Shown here: one piece after another, positions 1-9,892 of the stretch
How the letters are laid out: each line of letters starts with the position of its first letter
Numbering within the stretch: position 1 is the first letter of the stretch
NCBI RefSeq assembly: GCF_010206195.1
Contig: NZ_VIQT01000009.1
Coordinates: 223,746 to 287,745, forward strand
Length of the DNA stretch: 64,000 nucleotides
Direction of reading: 5' to 3'
Origin: Anaerotruncus colihominis
GTDB taxonomy: Bacteria > Bacillota > Clostridia > Oscillospirales > Ruminococcaceae
The notes under the pieces: model-generated
What the model saw: only the letters and a program-made list of their open reading frames with translations
What the model was told of the DNA's origin: nothing
Database searches by the model: none
Program-made: the position numbers and the translations under genes

Positions 1-1
1 C

Positions 2-3000
2 CCGAAACGCCGGCTTCTGTCCATCGGCGCGGGCGCAGACGGCCGGCTGGTTTCGTCCCATTACGATTTTCTGATGAGCGAGGCGCGCACGGCAAGCTAT
101 TTTGCCGTGGCGACCCGTCAGGCGCAGTACAGACATTGGCGCGCGCTCAACCGCACGATGTCGCGCTGCGGAGCTTATGCGGGTCCGGTTTCCTGGACCG
201 GGACCATGTTTGAATACTTCATGCCCCATCTGTTGCTACCTGTGTATGAGGATTCCCTGCTTGATGAATCGCTCCATTATGCGCTTTATTGTCAGAAACG
301 CCGCGCGCGGCGCGCAGGCGTCCCATGGGGGATCAGTGAAAGCGGCTATTTTGCATTTGATGAACAGCTCAATTATCAGTATAAGGCCCACGGCGTTCAG
401 ACGCTCGGTGTCAAGCAGGGGCTGGACCGCGAATGCGTCGTGGCGCCATACGCGACCTTTTTAACGCTCCCATTCGATTTTGACGGCGCGATGAAAAATC
501 TTGAGGCTCTCGAGTCGCTTGGACTGACCGGGCGCTATGGCTTTTACGAGGCCGCGGACTTCACACCTGGACGGGCTGCGCCCTCCGAGGGCGGCTATGC
601 AGTGGTACGTTCGTACATGGCGCATCATGTCGGTATGAGTATGGTCGCCTGCGCGAATGCGCTGCTCAGCGGGATTATGCAAAAGCGGTTTATGCGTGAC
701 CATGCTATGCGTGCGGCGCGCGAATTTCTGCAGGAACAAATTTCAAAGGATACGGTGGTGTATGATCGTATGAAGGATGAGACGGAGCTTTGCCGGGTTG
801 AAACGCCCATGCGTACCGTTTCAGCGTGCGACGGCGTTTCGCCGCTTGCACCACGTTGCGCGCTCTTGGCGTCGGGGGAATTGACACATATCTTTTCAGA
901 TACAGGCATAAGCTGGCTGCGCTTTGGCGATTGCGACGCAACGCGGCGTTCGCCTGATCCGCTGCTGAACGGGCAGGGGGTGCTAGCGGCGGTAAAGCTC
1001 TGCGGACAGACGCTCGCCGCCGCCGCCGCGCCGTTTTATCAGAATGGCGCTCAATGGCGAAGCGAGTTTGGCCCGGACTTTGTGGCCTATCACGCCGATC
1101 AGGGTGATGTTGGGCTGACGCAGCGATTTTCAATCGACCGGACGGCGCCGGTTGAACGTTGCGAGCTGATTGTGCGAAACCGCACGAAGCTCAAGGCTGT
1201 CGCACAGGTGCTGGTTTATTTTGAGCCTGTGCTTGCGCGTGACAGCGATTATGCCGCGCATCCGGCTTTTTCAAAGCTGTTTGTAACGGGGGAGCGCGAT
1301 CCGGCCGCAGACGCGGTTGTATTTGTGCGGCGGCGCAGGGAAGGCGGCGAGGGTCCGTGCCTCTGCGCGGGATTTGCCGGACGTGAATCCTTTGAATGCG
1401 GGCTGAAGCGTGAGGATATGACGCCATATCCGGACGGGCTTGAAAATCTGCTGCAATTCGACGCATTGCCTTTTGACGGCGGCGGCGCGACACCCGATGG
1501 CTGCTGCGCGCTGCGCACAACGCTGACGGTTCCGGCGCATGGCGAGCAGCGCATCACGCTTTTGATTTCATGTGCGGCTACACGTGAGGATGCGCTTGAC
1601 GCTTTGGCTGGCGCGCGCGCAGAAAAGCGCGCCCCCTCGCCGGCGCCGCTGGCGGATGATACGATGGAGGCCCGGCTGGCCGCACGGCTTTTGCCGCGCC
1701 TGTTGTTGCGTGCACCCGGCGGGGACAGCCGCGCGCTTTTGGAAAACACGCGCGGCCAGGACGCGCTTTGGTCGATGGGAATTTCGGGCGACCGCCCGAT
1801 CGTCCTGTTCGATTGGAATGCGCGCCCTGACAGCGCGCGTCTGGCAGCCTATACACGCCTGTGGACATTGATGCGCATGTACCGGCTCGATTTCGACCTG
1901 TGCGTGCTGGGTGCCCCTTCTGTTAAGACGCCTGACGGTGTACACGTGCTTATGCCGGAACGGTTTGACCCGTCTGCAATCCTTCTTTTACGCGCAGCGG
2001 CATGTCATATCGCAGGAGAAGCGGAACCGCCGGCGCCGCCCGTCTGGAGGCCCGCACCGGTTTTGCATACGGACCCTGCCCCCATTTTGCAGGCAAAGGG
2101 ACGTCTTGATGTGGTCGGCGGCGCGTATGTGAACGGGCGCTTTTATGTATCGCGTGTGACACCGCTGCCGTTTTCACATATTCTCGCAAACAGAACCTTT
2201 GGATGCCTGCTCAACGACGCGTCACTTGGAAATTCCTGGTGGATCAATGCGCATGAATGCAGGCTGACGCAGTGGAAAAACGACATTGCCACAGGCTGCG
2301 ACGGTGAAAAACTATGGCTGTCGGCCGGTGGGATGCTGTACGACCTGATCCGTGGGGCGCGCGCCTCTTTTTCACCGGAGGACGCATTATATGAAGGGGC
2401 GGCCGGTAATATTTTGACGGCGGTGCGCGTCTTTGTACCAACGCAGGGGAATGCCAAAGTGATCGATGTATCGCTTGAAAATCAAACGGATGAGGAGGCG
2501 GAGATTATTTGTGCGTATGGATTGGAGCCTGTGCTCGGCGTAACGCGCCTGAACGCAAAATACACCCAGTTTGATCAGGAACAGGGCTGCCTGCTGATGC
2601 ATAATCCCTATCACATGGCGCTGCCGTGCCATGCGGCTATGTACGCGCCGCATGAATATCCGAGTTATACAACCGACCGCGCGGCGTTTTTGGCGGGAGA
2701 CTGGTCCGCGCGCGAGCTGCTGCCGAACAATGATCCGATCGCCGGCCTGATTATCCGCAAAAAGCTGCCGGCGCGCCGGCGCACCAATATCCGCCTGATC
2801 CTGTCTGCCGGTGCGACGCGTGCCGACGCGATCGCCGAGGCGCTGCGCCAAGAGTCGCCGCCGGACAGCCAAACAGCGCATACCATCGAAATTTCGACGC
2901 CCTGCGCGCCGCTTGACCAATTTATCAACACGTTCGCGGTGCATCAGATCCGTTCCGGCCGGCTGTTTGGAAGGTGCGCGTTTTACCAGTGCTCCGGCGC

Positions 3001-4342
3001 ATACGGCTTCCGCGACCAGCTGCAGGACGCGTGCGCGCTGCGTTTGACGGAACCGGCGCTTTTGCAGGAGCAGATTTTGCGCTGCTGCGCCGTCCAGTTT
3101 GAGGAAGGCGACGTGCTGCACTGGTGGCATCCGCTCCCAACCGAGACGCGCGGCGTCCGTACGCGTTTTTCCGACGACCTGGTCTGGCTGCCATATGCGG
3201 TCTGCGCATATGTTGAGGCGACCGGGGACAAGACGCTTCTTGACGAGCAGGTTCCATTCTGTACAGGCGGCGCGCTTGCGTCCGGAGAGCAGGAACAGTA
3301 TATGCAGGTACAAGCTTCACAAACACACGCGACGGTCTTTGAGCACTGTATCCGCGCGCTGGAAAAAGCATATAACCTCGGCGACCGCGGCATCCCAAAG
3401 ATTGGCTGCGGCGACTGGAACGACGGCTTTTCCAAGGTCGGCGCGCGCGGCGAGGGACAGAGCGTATGGCTTGCGATGTTTTTATCCATCGTCTGCGGCC
3501 GTTTCGCGGCGCTGTGCGACGGCCGCGACGCGCAGCGGGCCGACGCCCTGCGCGCGCACGCCGCGCTGCTGCGCCGCAACGTCGACGTATCCTGCTGGGA
3601 CGGGCAGTGGTATCTGCGCGCCTTTTATGACGGCGGCGCGCCGCTCGGCGGCCATGAAAACGACGAATGCTCGATCGACCTGCTGGCGCAGAGCTTCGCA
3701 GTCTTTGCAGGGATGCCGGACCAGGCGCGCGTCAACAGCGCGCTTGATGCGGCCCTTACCCGTCTGGTGGACGACCGCTGTGGAATCATCCGCCTGTTTG
3801 ACCCGCCCTTCGCTGATACAAAACAGAACCCGGGATATATCAAGGCGTATCCGCGCGGCATCCGTGAGAACGGCGGGCAGTATACGCATGCAGCCGTCTG
3901 GTTCGCCCAGGCGATGCTGGAGTCCGGACGAATTCGCGACGGATGGAAGCTGATTGATCTGCTCAATCCAACGGCGCGCTGCACGGATGCTGCGCGTGCG
4001 CAGGCGTTCAAGACGGAGCCGTATTATATGCCTGCCGATATCTATACAAATAAAGACGCCTATGGCCATGGAGGCTGGAGCATTTACACAGGCGCGGCCG
4101 CATGGTATCTGCGGACCGTCCTGGAAACGCTGCTCGGACTGCGCCCAAAAGACGGCGTCCTGACGTTTGAGCCGCATGTTCCGGATGACTGGACACATTT
4201 TACCGTTAAGCTGCGGCGTGAAAATGCGGTTTTATCCATCGAAGTGAACCGAACCGGTGCGCGTTCGCTTATGGTGGATGGCTCGCCGGCGCAGAGCGTG
4301 CGGCTCGACGGAAGGGATCACACGATTTTGTTAACGATCTGA
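2..4342 (+). CDS. Cyclic beta-1,2-glucan synthase-like GH94 protein, 5' end outside the window
   Basis: The frame is open from base 2, so the gene starts before the window; about 1,446 C-terminal residues are present. The first part (Ser-Glu-Ala-Arg-Thr-Ala-Ser, then a Trp-Thr-Gly-Thr-Met-Phe-Glu-Tyr segment) resembles the glucoamylase-like domain in the middle of cyclic beta-1,2-glucan synthases. A beta-sandwich-like stretch follows. The last part is a GH94 alpha/alpha barrel with the GCGDWNDG motif (nt 3404-3427), whose Asp is the family's general acid. Full-length family members reach about 2,800 residues and often carry an N-terminal GT84 domain, which cannot be seen here. Databases often call clostridial members GH36-type or GH94 proteins. 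It may make or phosphorolyse beta-glucan; the substrate is inferred only from the family. Confidence 0.85.
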   Translation, partial: PKRRLLSIGAGADGRLVSSHYDFLMSEARTASYFAVATRQAQYRHWRALNRTMSRCGAYAGPVSWTGTMFEYFMPHLLLPVYEDSLLDESLHYALYCQKRRARRAGVPWGISESGYFAFDEQLNYQYKAHGVQTLGVKQGLDRECVVAPYATFLTLPFDFDGAMKNLEALESLGLTGRYGFYEAADFTPGRAAPSEGGYAVVRSYMAHHVGMSMVACANALLSGIMQKRFMRDHAMRAAREFLQEQISKDTVVYDRMKDETELCRVETPMRTVSACDGVSPLAPRCALLASGELTHIFSDTGISWLRFGDCDATRRSPDPLLNGQGVLAAVKLCGQTLAAAAAPFYQNGAQWRSEFGPDFVAYHADQGDVGLTQRFSIDRTAPVERCELIVRNRTKLKAVAQVLVYFEPVLARDSDYAAHPAFSKLFVTGERDPAADAVVFVRRRREGGEGPCLCAGFAGRESFECGLKREDMTPYPDGLENLLQFDALPFDGGGATPDGCCALRTTLTVPAHGEQRITLLISCAATREDALDALAGARAEKRAPSPAPLADDTMEARLAARLLPRLLLRAPGGDSRALLENTRGQDALWSMGISGDRPIVLFDWNARPDSARLAAYTRLWTLMRMYRLDFDLCVLGAPSVKTPDGVHVLMPERFDPSAILLLRAAACHIAGEAEPPAPPVWRPAPVLHTDPAPILQAKGRLDVVGGAYVNGRFYVSRVTPLPFSHILANRTFGCLLNDASLGNSWWINAHECRLTQWKNDIATGCDGEKLWLSAGGMLYDLIRGARASFSPEDALYEGAAGNILTAVRVFVPTQGNAKVIDVSLENQTDEEAEIICAYGLEPVLGVTRLNAKYTQFDQEQGCLLMHNPYHMALPCHAAMYAPHEYPSYTTDRAAFLAGDWSARELLPNNDPIAGLIIRKKLPARRRTNIRLILSAGATRADAIAEALRQESPPDSQTAHTIEISTPCAPLDQFINTFAVHQIRSGRLFGRCAFYQCSGAYGFRDQLQDACALRLTEPALLQEQILRCCAVQFEEGDVLHWWHPLPTETRGVRTRFSDDLVWLPYAVCAYVEATGDKTLLDEQVPFCTGGALASGEQEQYMQVQASQTHATVFEHCIRALEKAYNLGDRGIPKIGCGDWNDGFSKVGARGEGQSVWLAMFLSIVCGRFAALCDGRDAQRADALRAHAALLRRNVDVSCWDGQWYLRAFYDGGAPLGGHENDECSIDLLAQSFAVFAGMPDQARVNSALDAALTRLVDDRCGIIRLFDPPFADTKQNPGYIKAYPRGIRENGGQYTHAAVWFAQAMLESGRIRDGWKLIDLLNPTARCTDAARAQAFKTEPYYMPADIYTNKDAYGHGGWSIYTGAAAWYLRTVLETLLGLRPKDGVLTFEPHVPDDWTHFTVKLRRENAVLSIEVNRTGARSLMVDGSPAQSVRLDGRDHTILLTI

Positions 4343-4381
4343 TAACGGTGGAAAAAAGATGATGCACAGTTAATTTTTTAT

Positions 4382-4412
4382 GGTATAATAACCGCAGAGC
4401 GGTTATTATACC
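4382..4412. repeat. Perfect 14-bp inverted repeat (GGTATAATAACCGC / loop AGA)
   Basis: Arms at 4382-4395 and 4399-4412 are exact reverse complements around a 3-nt loop. No T-tract follows, so it is not a standard terminator. It lies 40 bp after the GH94 stop, in a 329-bp region (4343-4671) with no convincing gene. The core ATAACCGC recurs at 4496-4503 and 11700-11707, which suggests a small dispersed palindromic element. I see no promoter for the downstream yfmF gene in this gap. Confidence 0.7.
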
Positions 4413-4464
4413 GGGTTATGCCCAACGGCTCGCCACTTACGCGGCAACCGCCTTTTGATGGGCA

Positions 4465-4498
4465 ATGATACCATGCCGCTTTGCGGACATGGTATCAT
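4465..4498. repeat. Second inverted repeat in the 4343-4671 gap
   Basis: ATGATACCATG at 4465-4475 pairs with CATGGTATCAT at 4488-4498. An inner CCGC/GCGG extends the stem, leaving one unpaired A. It ends in the same ATAACCGCAGAGC string found in the 4382 repeat, so the two look related. No T-run follows. Confidence 0.6.
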
Positions 4499-4671
4499 AA
4501 CCGCAGAGCAAACAGCAACGCCGTAGGCAGCCGGAACGATGTGCTGGCCTGTCTGCCGCAGTTTTGCCCCGCCGGTTTCATAACGCCGCCTTTGCGATCA
4601 GCAAACCGCCCCGTCCCACCCCGGACAAGGGAGTATTTTTGGGCATATGCGCCCGCTAAGGAGAACACTGC

Positions 4672-5958
4672 ATGAACAATCAATTTCAACGGGAGAGGCT
4701 CTGCGACGGCGTGCATTTCAGCAGCGTCACAGACTCCAAATTCAAGCACAACCGCATCACTGCAAACCTGTTTTTAAAGCTTGACCGCGCCGCTGTGACG
4801 GACAACGCCATCGTTCCGTTCATCCTGCGCAAGGGCTGCCGGGAATGTCCGGATTTTACACGTCTCAATCAGCGCTTATGTGAGCTGTACGGCGCGTCGC
4901 TGTCCTGCGACGTGGCGAAATTCGGCGGATATCAGGTCCTGGAGATTTCGATTTATGGCGTCGATGACCGCTTTACGCTTGGCGGAGAAGCGATGGTTGA
5001 GCCGTGCGCCCGCCTGCTGACCGACATTCTGCTTGATCCAAATGTCGATACAAACGGCGTATTTGACGCGCATGACGTTGAGATTGAAAAGCAGCAGCTA
5101 ATCGATACGATTGAAAGCCAGATCAACGATAAGCGCGTCTATGCGCTGTCGCGCTGCAAGTCGATCATGTGCGAAGGGGAGACGATTGCCGTCGACAAGT
5201 ACGGCTATATCGAGGACGCCGAACAGATTACGGCAAAATCGGCTGCGGGCGCTTACCGCCGCGCGATCGAAACTGCGCAGATCGAGCTGTTTTTTAACGG
5301 CTGCGGCAATCCTGAAACAGCCAAAAGAATTTTTATGGAAGCGTTTTCCAAGATCCGGCGTAAGCCAGCGCCGATTGAAACCGTTTCGACAGCCGTGCGC
5401 GCCGATCAGGTGCGCGAGGTGAAGGACGAGATGGACGTGGCGCAGTCAAAGCTGGTGATGGGCTTTCGCACCGGAGGAATCCCCGACCGCAGGGCTTTCG
5501 GCGCGATGCGCATGATGGTCGCACTGTTTGGAGGCACGCCGAATTCACGTCTGTTCACCTATGTGCGTGAAAAATTGAGCCTCTGTTATTACTGCGCCGC
5601 CCGGTTTGACCGTCTGACTGGCCTGATGTTTGTTGACAGCGGCGTTGAAAAGCAGAATAAGCAAAAGGCGTATGATGAAATTCTCAATCAGCTTGAATGC
5701 ATCCGCCGCGGCGATTTCACCGATGAGGAGATCACCGCGACGCGTATGCTGATGCAGACATCGCTCAAGGCGGTCGGTGATTCGCTCGGGGCAACGGAGG
5801 AGTGGTATTTAACGCAGATCATGGCGGGCGCCACACTGTCGCCAGCTGATGAAAGCGCGCTGCTGGATAAAGTAACGCGCGGCGATATCATCGAGGCGGC
5901 CAAACGGGTAACGCTCGACACAGTCTACTTCCTCACGGGAAAGGAGGCGGCGCAGTAA
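4672..5958 (+). CDS. yfmF: M16 peptidase-like protein YfmF (B. subtilis YmfF), EF-P modification-associated
   Basis: 428 residues with the M16 (insulinase/processing peptidase-like) fold. The place where the zinc motif HxxEH should lie near the N-terminus reads VPFILRKGCREC, so the metal site is absent and the protein is probably non-catalytic. The next gene overlaps by one base (TAATG) and encodes the partner with an intact motif. This pairing is the known YmfF/YmfH arrangement of Firmicutes, linked in Bacillus to the 5-aminopentanol modification of elongation factor P. The ATG at 4672 has an AAGGAG ribosome site 9-10 bases upstream. The family call is firm; the EF-P role is carried over from Bacillus. 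Confidence 0.85.
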   Translation: MNNQFQRERLCDGVHFSSVTDSKFKHNRITANLFLKLDRAAVTDNAIVPFILRKGCRECPDFTRLNQRLCELYGASLSCDVAKFGGYQVLEISIYGVDDRFTLGGEAMVEPCARLLTDILLDPNVDTNGVFDAHDVEIEKQQLIDTIESQINDKRVYALSRCKSIMCEGETIAVDKYGYIEDAEQITAKSAAGAYRRAIETAQIELFFNGCGNPETAKRIFMEAFSKIRRKPAPIETVSTAVRADQVREVKDEMDVAQSKLVMGFRTGGIPDRRAFGAMRMMVALFGGTPNSRLFTYVREKLSLCYYCAARFDRLTGLMFVDSGVEKQNKQKAYDEILNQLECIRRGDFTDEEITATRMLMQTSLKAVGDSLGATEEWYLTQIMAGATLSPADESALLDKVTRGDIIEAAKRVTLDTVYFLTGKEAAQ

Positions 5959-7244
5959 TGGAACGCACCGTCATCAAATCGGCCCGTCTCGGGCAGGAAA
6001 TGGTAAAGATCAAACATCCAAGCGGCCTTACAATGCTGCTATGCCCGATGCTAGGCTATTCGACCGCTTACGCGACGTTCACTGCAAACGTAGGCTCCGT
6101 TGATACTGGTTTCAAGACGCAGGACGACGACGCGTTTGTCGACGTGCCAGAGGGAATCGCTCATTTTTTGGAGCACAAAATGTTTGAAAATGAGGACGGC
6201 GATGCGTTTGCGAAATACGCCAAAACGGGCGCTTCGGCGAATGCATACACATCGTTTGACAAAACAGCGTATCTGTTCGCCTGTACAGATCGATTCGAGG
6301 AGTCGCTTGAGATCCTGCTCGATTTTGTGCGCCGGCCGTATTTTACCAAGGAGTCTGTTCAGAAGGAGCAGGGAATTATCGGACAGGAAATCCGCATGTA
6401 TGATGATGACGGCGAATGGCGCGTCCAGTTCAATCTGCTCCAGGCGCTCTATCACAACCATCCGGTGCGCATCGACATTGCGGGGACCGTCGAATCGATC
6501 GCGGAAATTGACGACCAATTACTGTATCGCTGCTACCGCACGTTTTATAATCTGAACAATATGGTGCTGTGTGTCGCCGGTAATTTCGATATCGACGCCG
6601 TGCTGCGCGTGGCGGACCGTGTGATCAAACCGGACGAAAAGCCCGTTGAGATAGAGCGCCGCCATGTCGACGAGCCGGAGGACATCTGCAAGCCGCTTGT
6701 GGAGCAGAAATTTGCCGTTGCCGCACCGCTGTTCCAGTTTGGCTTTAAGGGGTGCGGGGGCAATCCGCGTGAGAATCTGAAAAATCAAATTCTGGATGAG
6801 ATCCTAGCGGAAATCATCGCAGGCGACGCGTCGCCGCTTTACCGCCGCATGTATGATGCGGGCATCATCAACAGCACCTTTGGCAGTGAGATCATGGCCG
6901 GGCGAGACTATATGTGTGCAATCTTTTCCGGAGAATCGCGTGAGCCTGAGCGCGTTGCCAAGGAAATCAAAGCCGAGGTTGCGCGGATGCGCAGGGAAGG
7001 CGTCGACCAAAAGATGTTCGAGCTGTGCCGCCGGGCGACCTACGGCCGGTACATCGGCATGTATACGCGGACGGCTTCGGTTGCAGGGCTGATGTCCGCG
7101 GTGTATTTCGCCGGGATGGACGATATGTACGCGCTGCTTGATATTGTAGCGAACGCGACGCCCGACCAGATGAATGAACGCCTGCAAATCGCGTTCAATC
7201 CCGAAAGGTCAGCGCTGTCCATTGTCCGCCCCCTTGATGAATAG
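5958..7244 (+). CDS. yfmH: M16 zinc peptidase-like protein YfmH (B. subtilis YmfH)
   Basis: 428-residue M16 family member. The inverted zinc motif HFLEH is at residues 69-73, and a downstream Glu in the IIGQEIRMYDDD segment probably supplies the last ligand. It is the catalytic-type partner of the preceding non-catalytic YfmF, with a TAATG stop-start overlap that implies translational coupling. NCBI families name such proteins EF-P 5-aminopentanol modification-associated. A general processing peptidase role cannot be excluded. The next gene, lgt, starts 17 bp later, so the four genes to folD probably form one transcript. Confidence 0.87.
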   Translation: MERTVIKSARLGQEMVKIKHPSGLTMLLCPMLGYSTAYATFTANVGSVDTGFKTQDDDAFVDVPEGIAHFLEHKMFENEDGDAFAKYAKTGASANAYTSFDKTAYLFACTDRFEESLEILLDFVRRPYFTKESVQKEQGIIGQEIRMYDDDGEWRVQFNLLQALYHNHPVRIDIAGTVESIAEIDDQLLYRCYRTFYNLNNMVLCVAGNFDIDAVLRVADRVIKPDEKPVEIERRHVDEPEDICKPLVEQKFAVAAPLFQFGFKGCGGNPRENLKNQILDEILAEIIAGDASPLYRRMYDAGIINSTFGSEIMAGRDYMCAIFSGESREPERVAKEIKAEVARMRREGVDQKMFELCRRATYGRYIGMYTRTASVAGLMSAVYFAGMDDMYALLDIVANATPDQMNERLQIAFNPERSALSIVRPLDE

Positions 7245-7261
7245 GACGGGGGCCGGACAGC

Positions 7262-8323
7262 ATGGATAAAATTGGACAGACAATTTCCTTCCCGGGCCTT
7301 GGAATCAACGATTTTACAGTCAACCGGGTAGCGTTTACTCTGTTTGGGCAGCCGATTTACTGGTATGGGATTATCATTGCATGCGCGTTTCTGCTGGCAA
7401 TCGGTTATATCCTCAAACGTGCGCACACCTTTGGTGTCGACCCTGACCGCGCGCTGGATGTGGTGATCGGCGGCGTGATTGGCGGCGTCGTGGGCGCACG
7501 CCTCTATTATGTCGCCTTTACCTGGGAAAACTACGCGTCCAACCCGCTTAATATTTTTAATATACGGGAGGGAGGGTTGGCCATTTACGGCGGCATCATC
7601 GGCGGACTGATCGTTGTGGTGATCATGTGCAGGCTGCGCCGCGTGAAGCTGCTGCCGTTTATTGACCTGGCCGCCGGAGGCGTGATCCTTGGGCAGGCGA
7701 TTGGACGATGGGGAAATTTTTTCAATGTGGAGGCGTTCGGTTCCAATACGACAGCGCCTTGGGGAATGGCTGGACCGTCGATCGCTGCGTATCTGGAGGC
7801 GCATAAGGATATCTTGGCCGCACAGGGCGTTGTGGTTGACCCGTCGCTTCCGGTGCATCCGACCTTCTTTTATGAATCTGTCTGGTGCCTCGCTGGTTTT
7901 GTGTTCTTTGCGCTGTTTACCAAGCGCCGCCGTTTCGACGGCGAGCTTACGCTGATTTACGCGACGTGGTATGGATTCGGCCGAGCCTTGATTGAAGGGC
8001 TGCGCACGGACAGCCTGATGTGGGGCAATATTCGTGTTTCGCAGGCGCTGGCGGCGGCGCTGACGATCGCGGCTGCCGCTATTCTCGTCTATGTGCGCGC
8101 GGATATGAAGCGTCAGGGCGGTGAAAAAGTGCGCAGGCTTTATGTTGACACCGAGGAAGGACGGTCCGTTGTAAACGGGACTTTCTATAAAAAGCCTGGC
8201 GCGCCCGCGGATACAGACGATGCGGCCGGCAAAGAATCATTGGCGGATTCTATGCAGAACGGGGCGGACGCTGAACAAACAACCGAGGAGGAGGACACGG
8301 ACGATGAAAGCAAAGCTGATTGA
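7262..8323 (+). CDS. lgt: Prolipoprotein diacylglyceryl transferase
   Basis: Lgt moves diacylglycerol from phosphatidylglycerol to the lipobox Cys of prelipoproteins in the membrane. The Lgt signature [13 protein letters not shown] is clear, as is the HPTFFYES segment, and about seven hydrophobic segments are present. At 353 residues it is longer than the usual 260-300. The extra length is a C-terminal tail of about 70 residues after the last membrane span, rich in Asp and Glu and probably cytoplasmic and disordered. Its 3' end overlaps folD by 20 bp. Confidence 0.96.
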   Translation: MDKIGQTISFPGLGINDFTVNRVAFTLFGQPIYWYGIIIACAFLLAIGYILKRAHTFGVDPDRALDVVIGGVIGGVVGARLYYVAFTWENYASNPLNIFNIREGGLAIYGGIIGGLIVVVIMCRLRRVKLLPFIDLAAGGVILGQAIGRWGNFFNVEAFGSNTTAPWGMAGPSIAAYLEAHKDILAAQGVVVDPSLPVHPTFFYESVWCLAGFVFFALFTKRRRFDGELTLIYATWYGFGRALIEGLRTDSLMWGNIRVSQALAAALTIAAAAILVYVRADMKRQGGEKVRRLYVDTEEGRSVVNGTFYKKPGAPADTDDAAGKESLADSMQNGADAEQTTEEEDTDDESKAD

Positions 8324-9146
8324 CGGCAAAGCAGTGAGCGCGCTGTTGCGGGAACAGATGAAAAAAGAGGTTGCCACGCTGGCTGAGGATGGCATTACGC
8401 CGGGGCTGGCCGTTGTAATTGTGGGGGACAACCCCGCATCGAAAGTGTACGTGCGCAATAAGAAAAAGGCGTGCGAGGAGCTTGGTATCTATTCGGAGGA
8501 GTACGCCCTGCCGGCTGAAACAACGCAAGACGAACTGCTTGCTTTGATCCGAAAGCTCAACGCAAAACCGGATATCGACGGAATTCTTGTGCAGCTTCCG
8601 CTTCCAAAGCAGCTTGATGAGAAAGCTGTCATTGAAGCAATCTCTCCGGATAAGGATGTCGACGCCTTCAGCGCGGTCAACGTCGGAAAAATTATGATCG
8701 GCGATTACAAGCTTCTGCCGTGCACGCCAGCCGGCATCATGGAATTAATCCATGCCTCGGGCGTCGAGGTGAAAGGCAAGGAATGCGTTGTGATCGGCCG
8801 CAGCAACATCGTCGGCAAGCCGATGGCCATGCTCCTGCTGCATGAGCACGGAACGGTTACAATCTGCCATTCGCGTACAAGGGACTTAGCGGAGGTAACG
8901 CGCCGTGCGGATATTCTTGTCGCAGCGATTGGAAAGGCAAAGTTTGTCACCGCGGATATGGTCAAGCCCGGCGCCGTTGTCATCGATGTCGGCATGAACC
9001 GCGATGAAAACGGAAAGCTCTGCGGGGATGTCGATTTTGATTCGGTCAGCGAGGTAGCCGGAGCAATTACGCCGGTACCCGGAGGCGTAGGCCCGATGAC
9101 CATCACAATGCTGATGAAAAATACAATTGCGGCTGCCGGAAAGTAG
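8304..9146 (+). CDS. folD: Bifunctional methylenetetrahydrofolate dehydrogenase/cyclohydrolase FolD
   Basis: 280 residues. It interconverts 5,10-methylene-, 5,10-methenyl- and 10-formyl-tetrahydrofolate in one-carbon metabolism. Diagnostic segments are [11 protein letters not shown], the NADP-binding [14 protein letters not shown], and [14 protein letters not shown] near the C-terminus. The start at 8304 is chosen because homology begins there ([12 protein letters not shown]) and GAGGAGG lies just upstream; the frame stays open further upstream but that part is lgt tail in another frame. The first 20 bp overlap the end of lgt, suggesting coupling. Confidence 0.96.
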   Translation: MKAKLIDGKAVSALLREQMKKEVATLAEDGITPGLAVVIVGDNPASKVYVRNKKKACEELGIYSEEYALPAETTQDELLALIRKLNAKPDIDGILVQLPLPKQLDEKAVIEAISPDKDVDAFSAVNVGKIMIGDYKLLPCTPAGIMELIHASGVEVKGKECVVIGRSNIVGKPMAMLLLHEHGTVTICHSRTRDLAEVTRRADILVAAIGKAKFVTADMVKPGAVVIDVGMNRDENGKLCGDVDFDSVSEVAGAITPVPGGVGPMTITMLMKNTIAAAGK

Positions 9147-9165
9147 GAAAACTCCGGCACAGCAC

Positions 9166-9194
9166 TTGACAGAGCTTGTCAGCTGTGGTAAAAT
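9166..9194 (+). promoter_or_regulatory. Sigma-A-type promoter of the rplU-rpmA operon
   Basis: TTGACA (9166-9171), a 17-bp spacer, then TAAAAT (9189-9194). The -35 is a perfect match. It lies 19 bp after the folD stop and 85 bp before rplU. Confidence 0.8.
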
Positions 9195-9199
9195 AGTTC

Positions 9200-9276
9200 T
9201 TACCGCATGTTCCAGGCCCAAAGTGTGCCCAAACGGCGCCGCCCGGAGACAGCGAGTCTTTTGAAAAGAGGTACCA
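9200..9276 (+). promoter_or_regulatory. Probable ribosomal protein L21 leader
   Basis: The transcript from the 9166 promoter would have about 80 nt of leader before rplU. It is rich in short complementary blocks and ends in TCTTTTGAAAAGA, which can form a hairpin next to the GAGGT ribosome site. Firmicutes rplU genes often carry an autoregulatory L21 leader at this place. I assign it by position and structure, not by a model match. Confidence 0.45.
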
Positions 9277-9278
9277 GC

Positions 9279-9590
9279 ATGTACGCAGTCATTTGTACAG
9301 GCGGTAAGCAGTATCGCGTATCTGAGGGCGATGTTGTTTACATTGAAAAGCTTGACGCCGAAGCTGATTCCACCGTTCAGTTCGATCAGGTTCTCGCCGT
9401 CGGCAAGGACGACGGCGTTGTGGTCGGCGCTCCCACCGTTGACGGCGCGGTTGTGACCGGCAAGGTTGTCAAAAACGGCAAATCAAAAAAGATCACCGTT
9501 TTCACCTATCGTCCGAAGAAGGGTTCCGCCCGTAAGATGGGCCACAGGCAGCCCTATACCAAGGTCGAGATTCAGTCGATCAAGGCTTAA
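9279..9590 (+). CDS. rplU: 50S ribosomal protein L21
   Basis: 103 residues, the normal family length. It begins [18 protein letters not shown] and ends with the conserved GHRQPYTKV segment; it binds 23S rRNA in the large subunit. The ATG at 9279 follows an AAGAGGT ribosome site. rpmA follows after 35 bp. In most Firmicutes the gene prp (the cysteine protease that trims L27) sits between the two; here there is no room for it. Confidence 0.98.
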   Translation: MYAVICTGGKQYRVSEGDVVYIEKLDAEADSTVQFDQVLAVGKDDGVVVGAPTVDGAVVTGKVVKNGKSKKITVFTYRPKKGSARKMGHRQPYTKVEIQSIKA

Positions 9591-9625
9591 CAATGATCGA
9601 GAAAGAAAGCAGAGGTGTTTTATAG

Positions 9626-9883
9626 ATGGCACATAAGAAGGGCGTAGGCTCCACCAAAAACGGACGCGATTCCGAATCTAAACGCCTTGGCGCGAAGCGT
9701 GCTGACGGTCAGTTTGTTCTGGCCGGCAATATCCTCGTTCGCCAGCGCGGCACACATATCCATCCGGGCGTCAATGTCGGGCGCGGCTCTGACGATACGC
9801 TGTTCGCGCTTGCGGACGGAACTGTCAAGTTTGAGCGCATGGGACGCGACCGCAAAAAGGTTTCGATTGTCCCTGTTCAGTAA
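9626..9883 (+). CDS. rpmA: 50S ribosomal protein L27, form without the cleavable N-terminal extension
   Basis: 85 residues starting [18 protein letters not shown]. Most Firmicutes L27 proteins carry an extra N-terminal stretch of about nine residues that Prp removes. Here the protein starts directly at the mature-type N-terminus that reaches the peptidyl transferase centre, as in proteobacterial L27. This fits the missing prp gene between rplU and rpmA. A strong terminator follows 10 bp after the stop. Confidence 0.98.
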   Translation: MAHKKGVGSTKNGRDSESKRLGAKRADGQFVLAGNILVRQRGTHIHPGVNVGRGSDDTLFALADGTVKFERMGRDRKKVSIVPVQ

Positions 9884-9892
9884 GAACCGTTT

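Noticed and set aside
2387..3313. 308-codon frame on the minus strand inside the GH94 gene
   Set aside because: It is an antisense shadow of a GC-rich gene with clear domain homology on the plus strand.
8220..8303. Longer N-terminus for FolD
   Set aside because: The extra 28 residues lie in lgt, show no FolD homology and lack a ribosome site; the start at 8304 has one.
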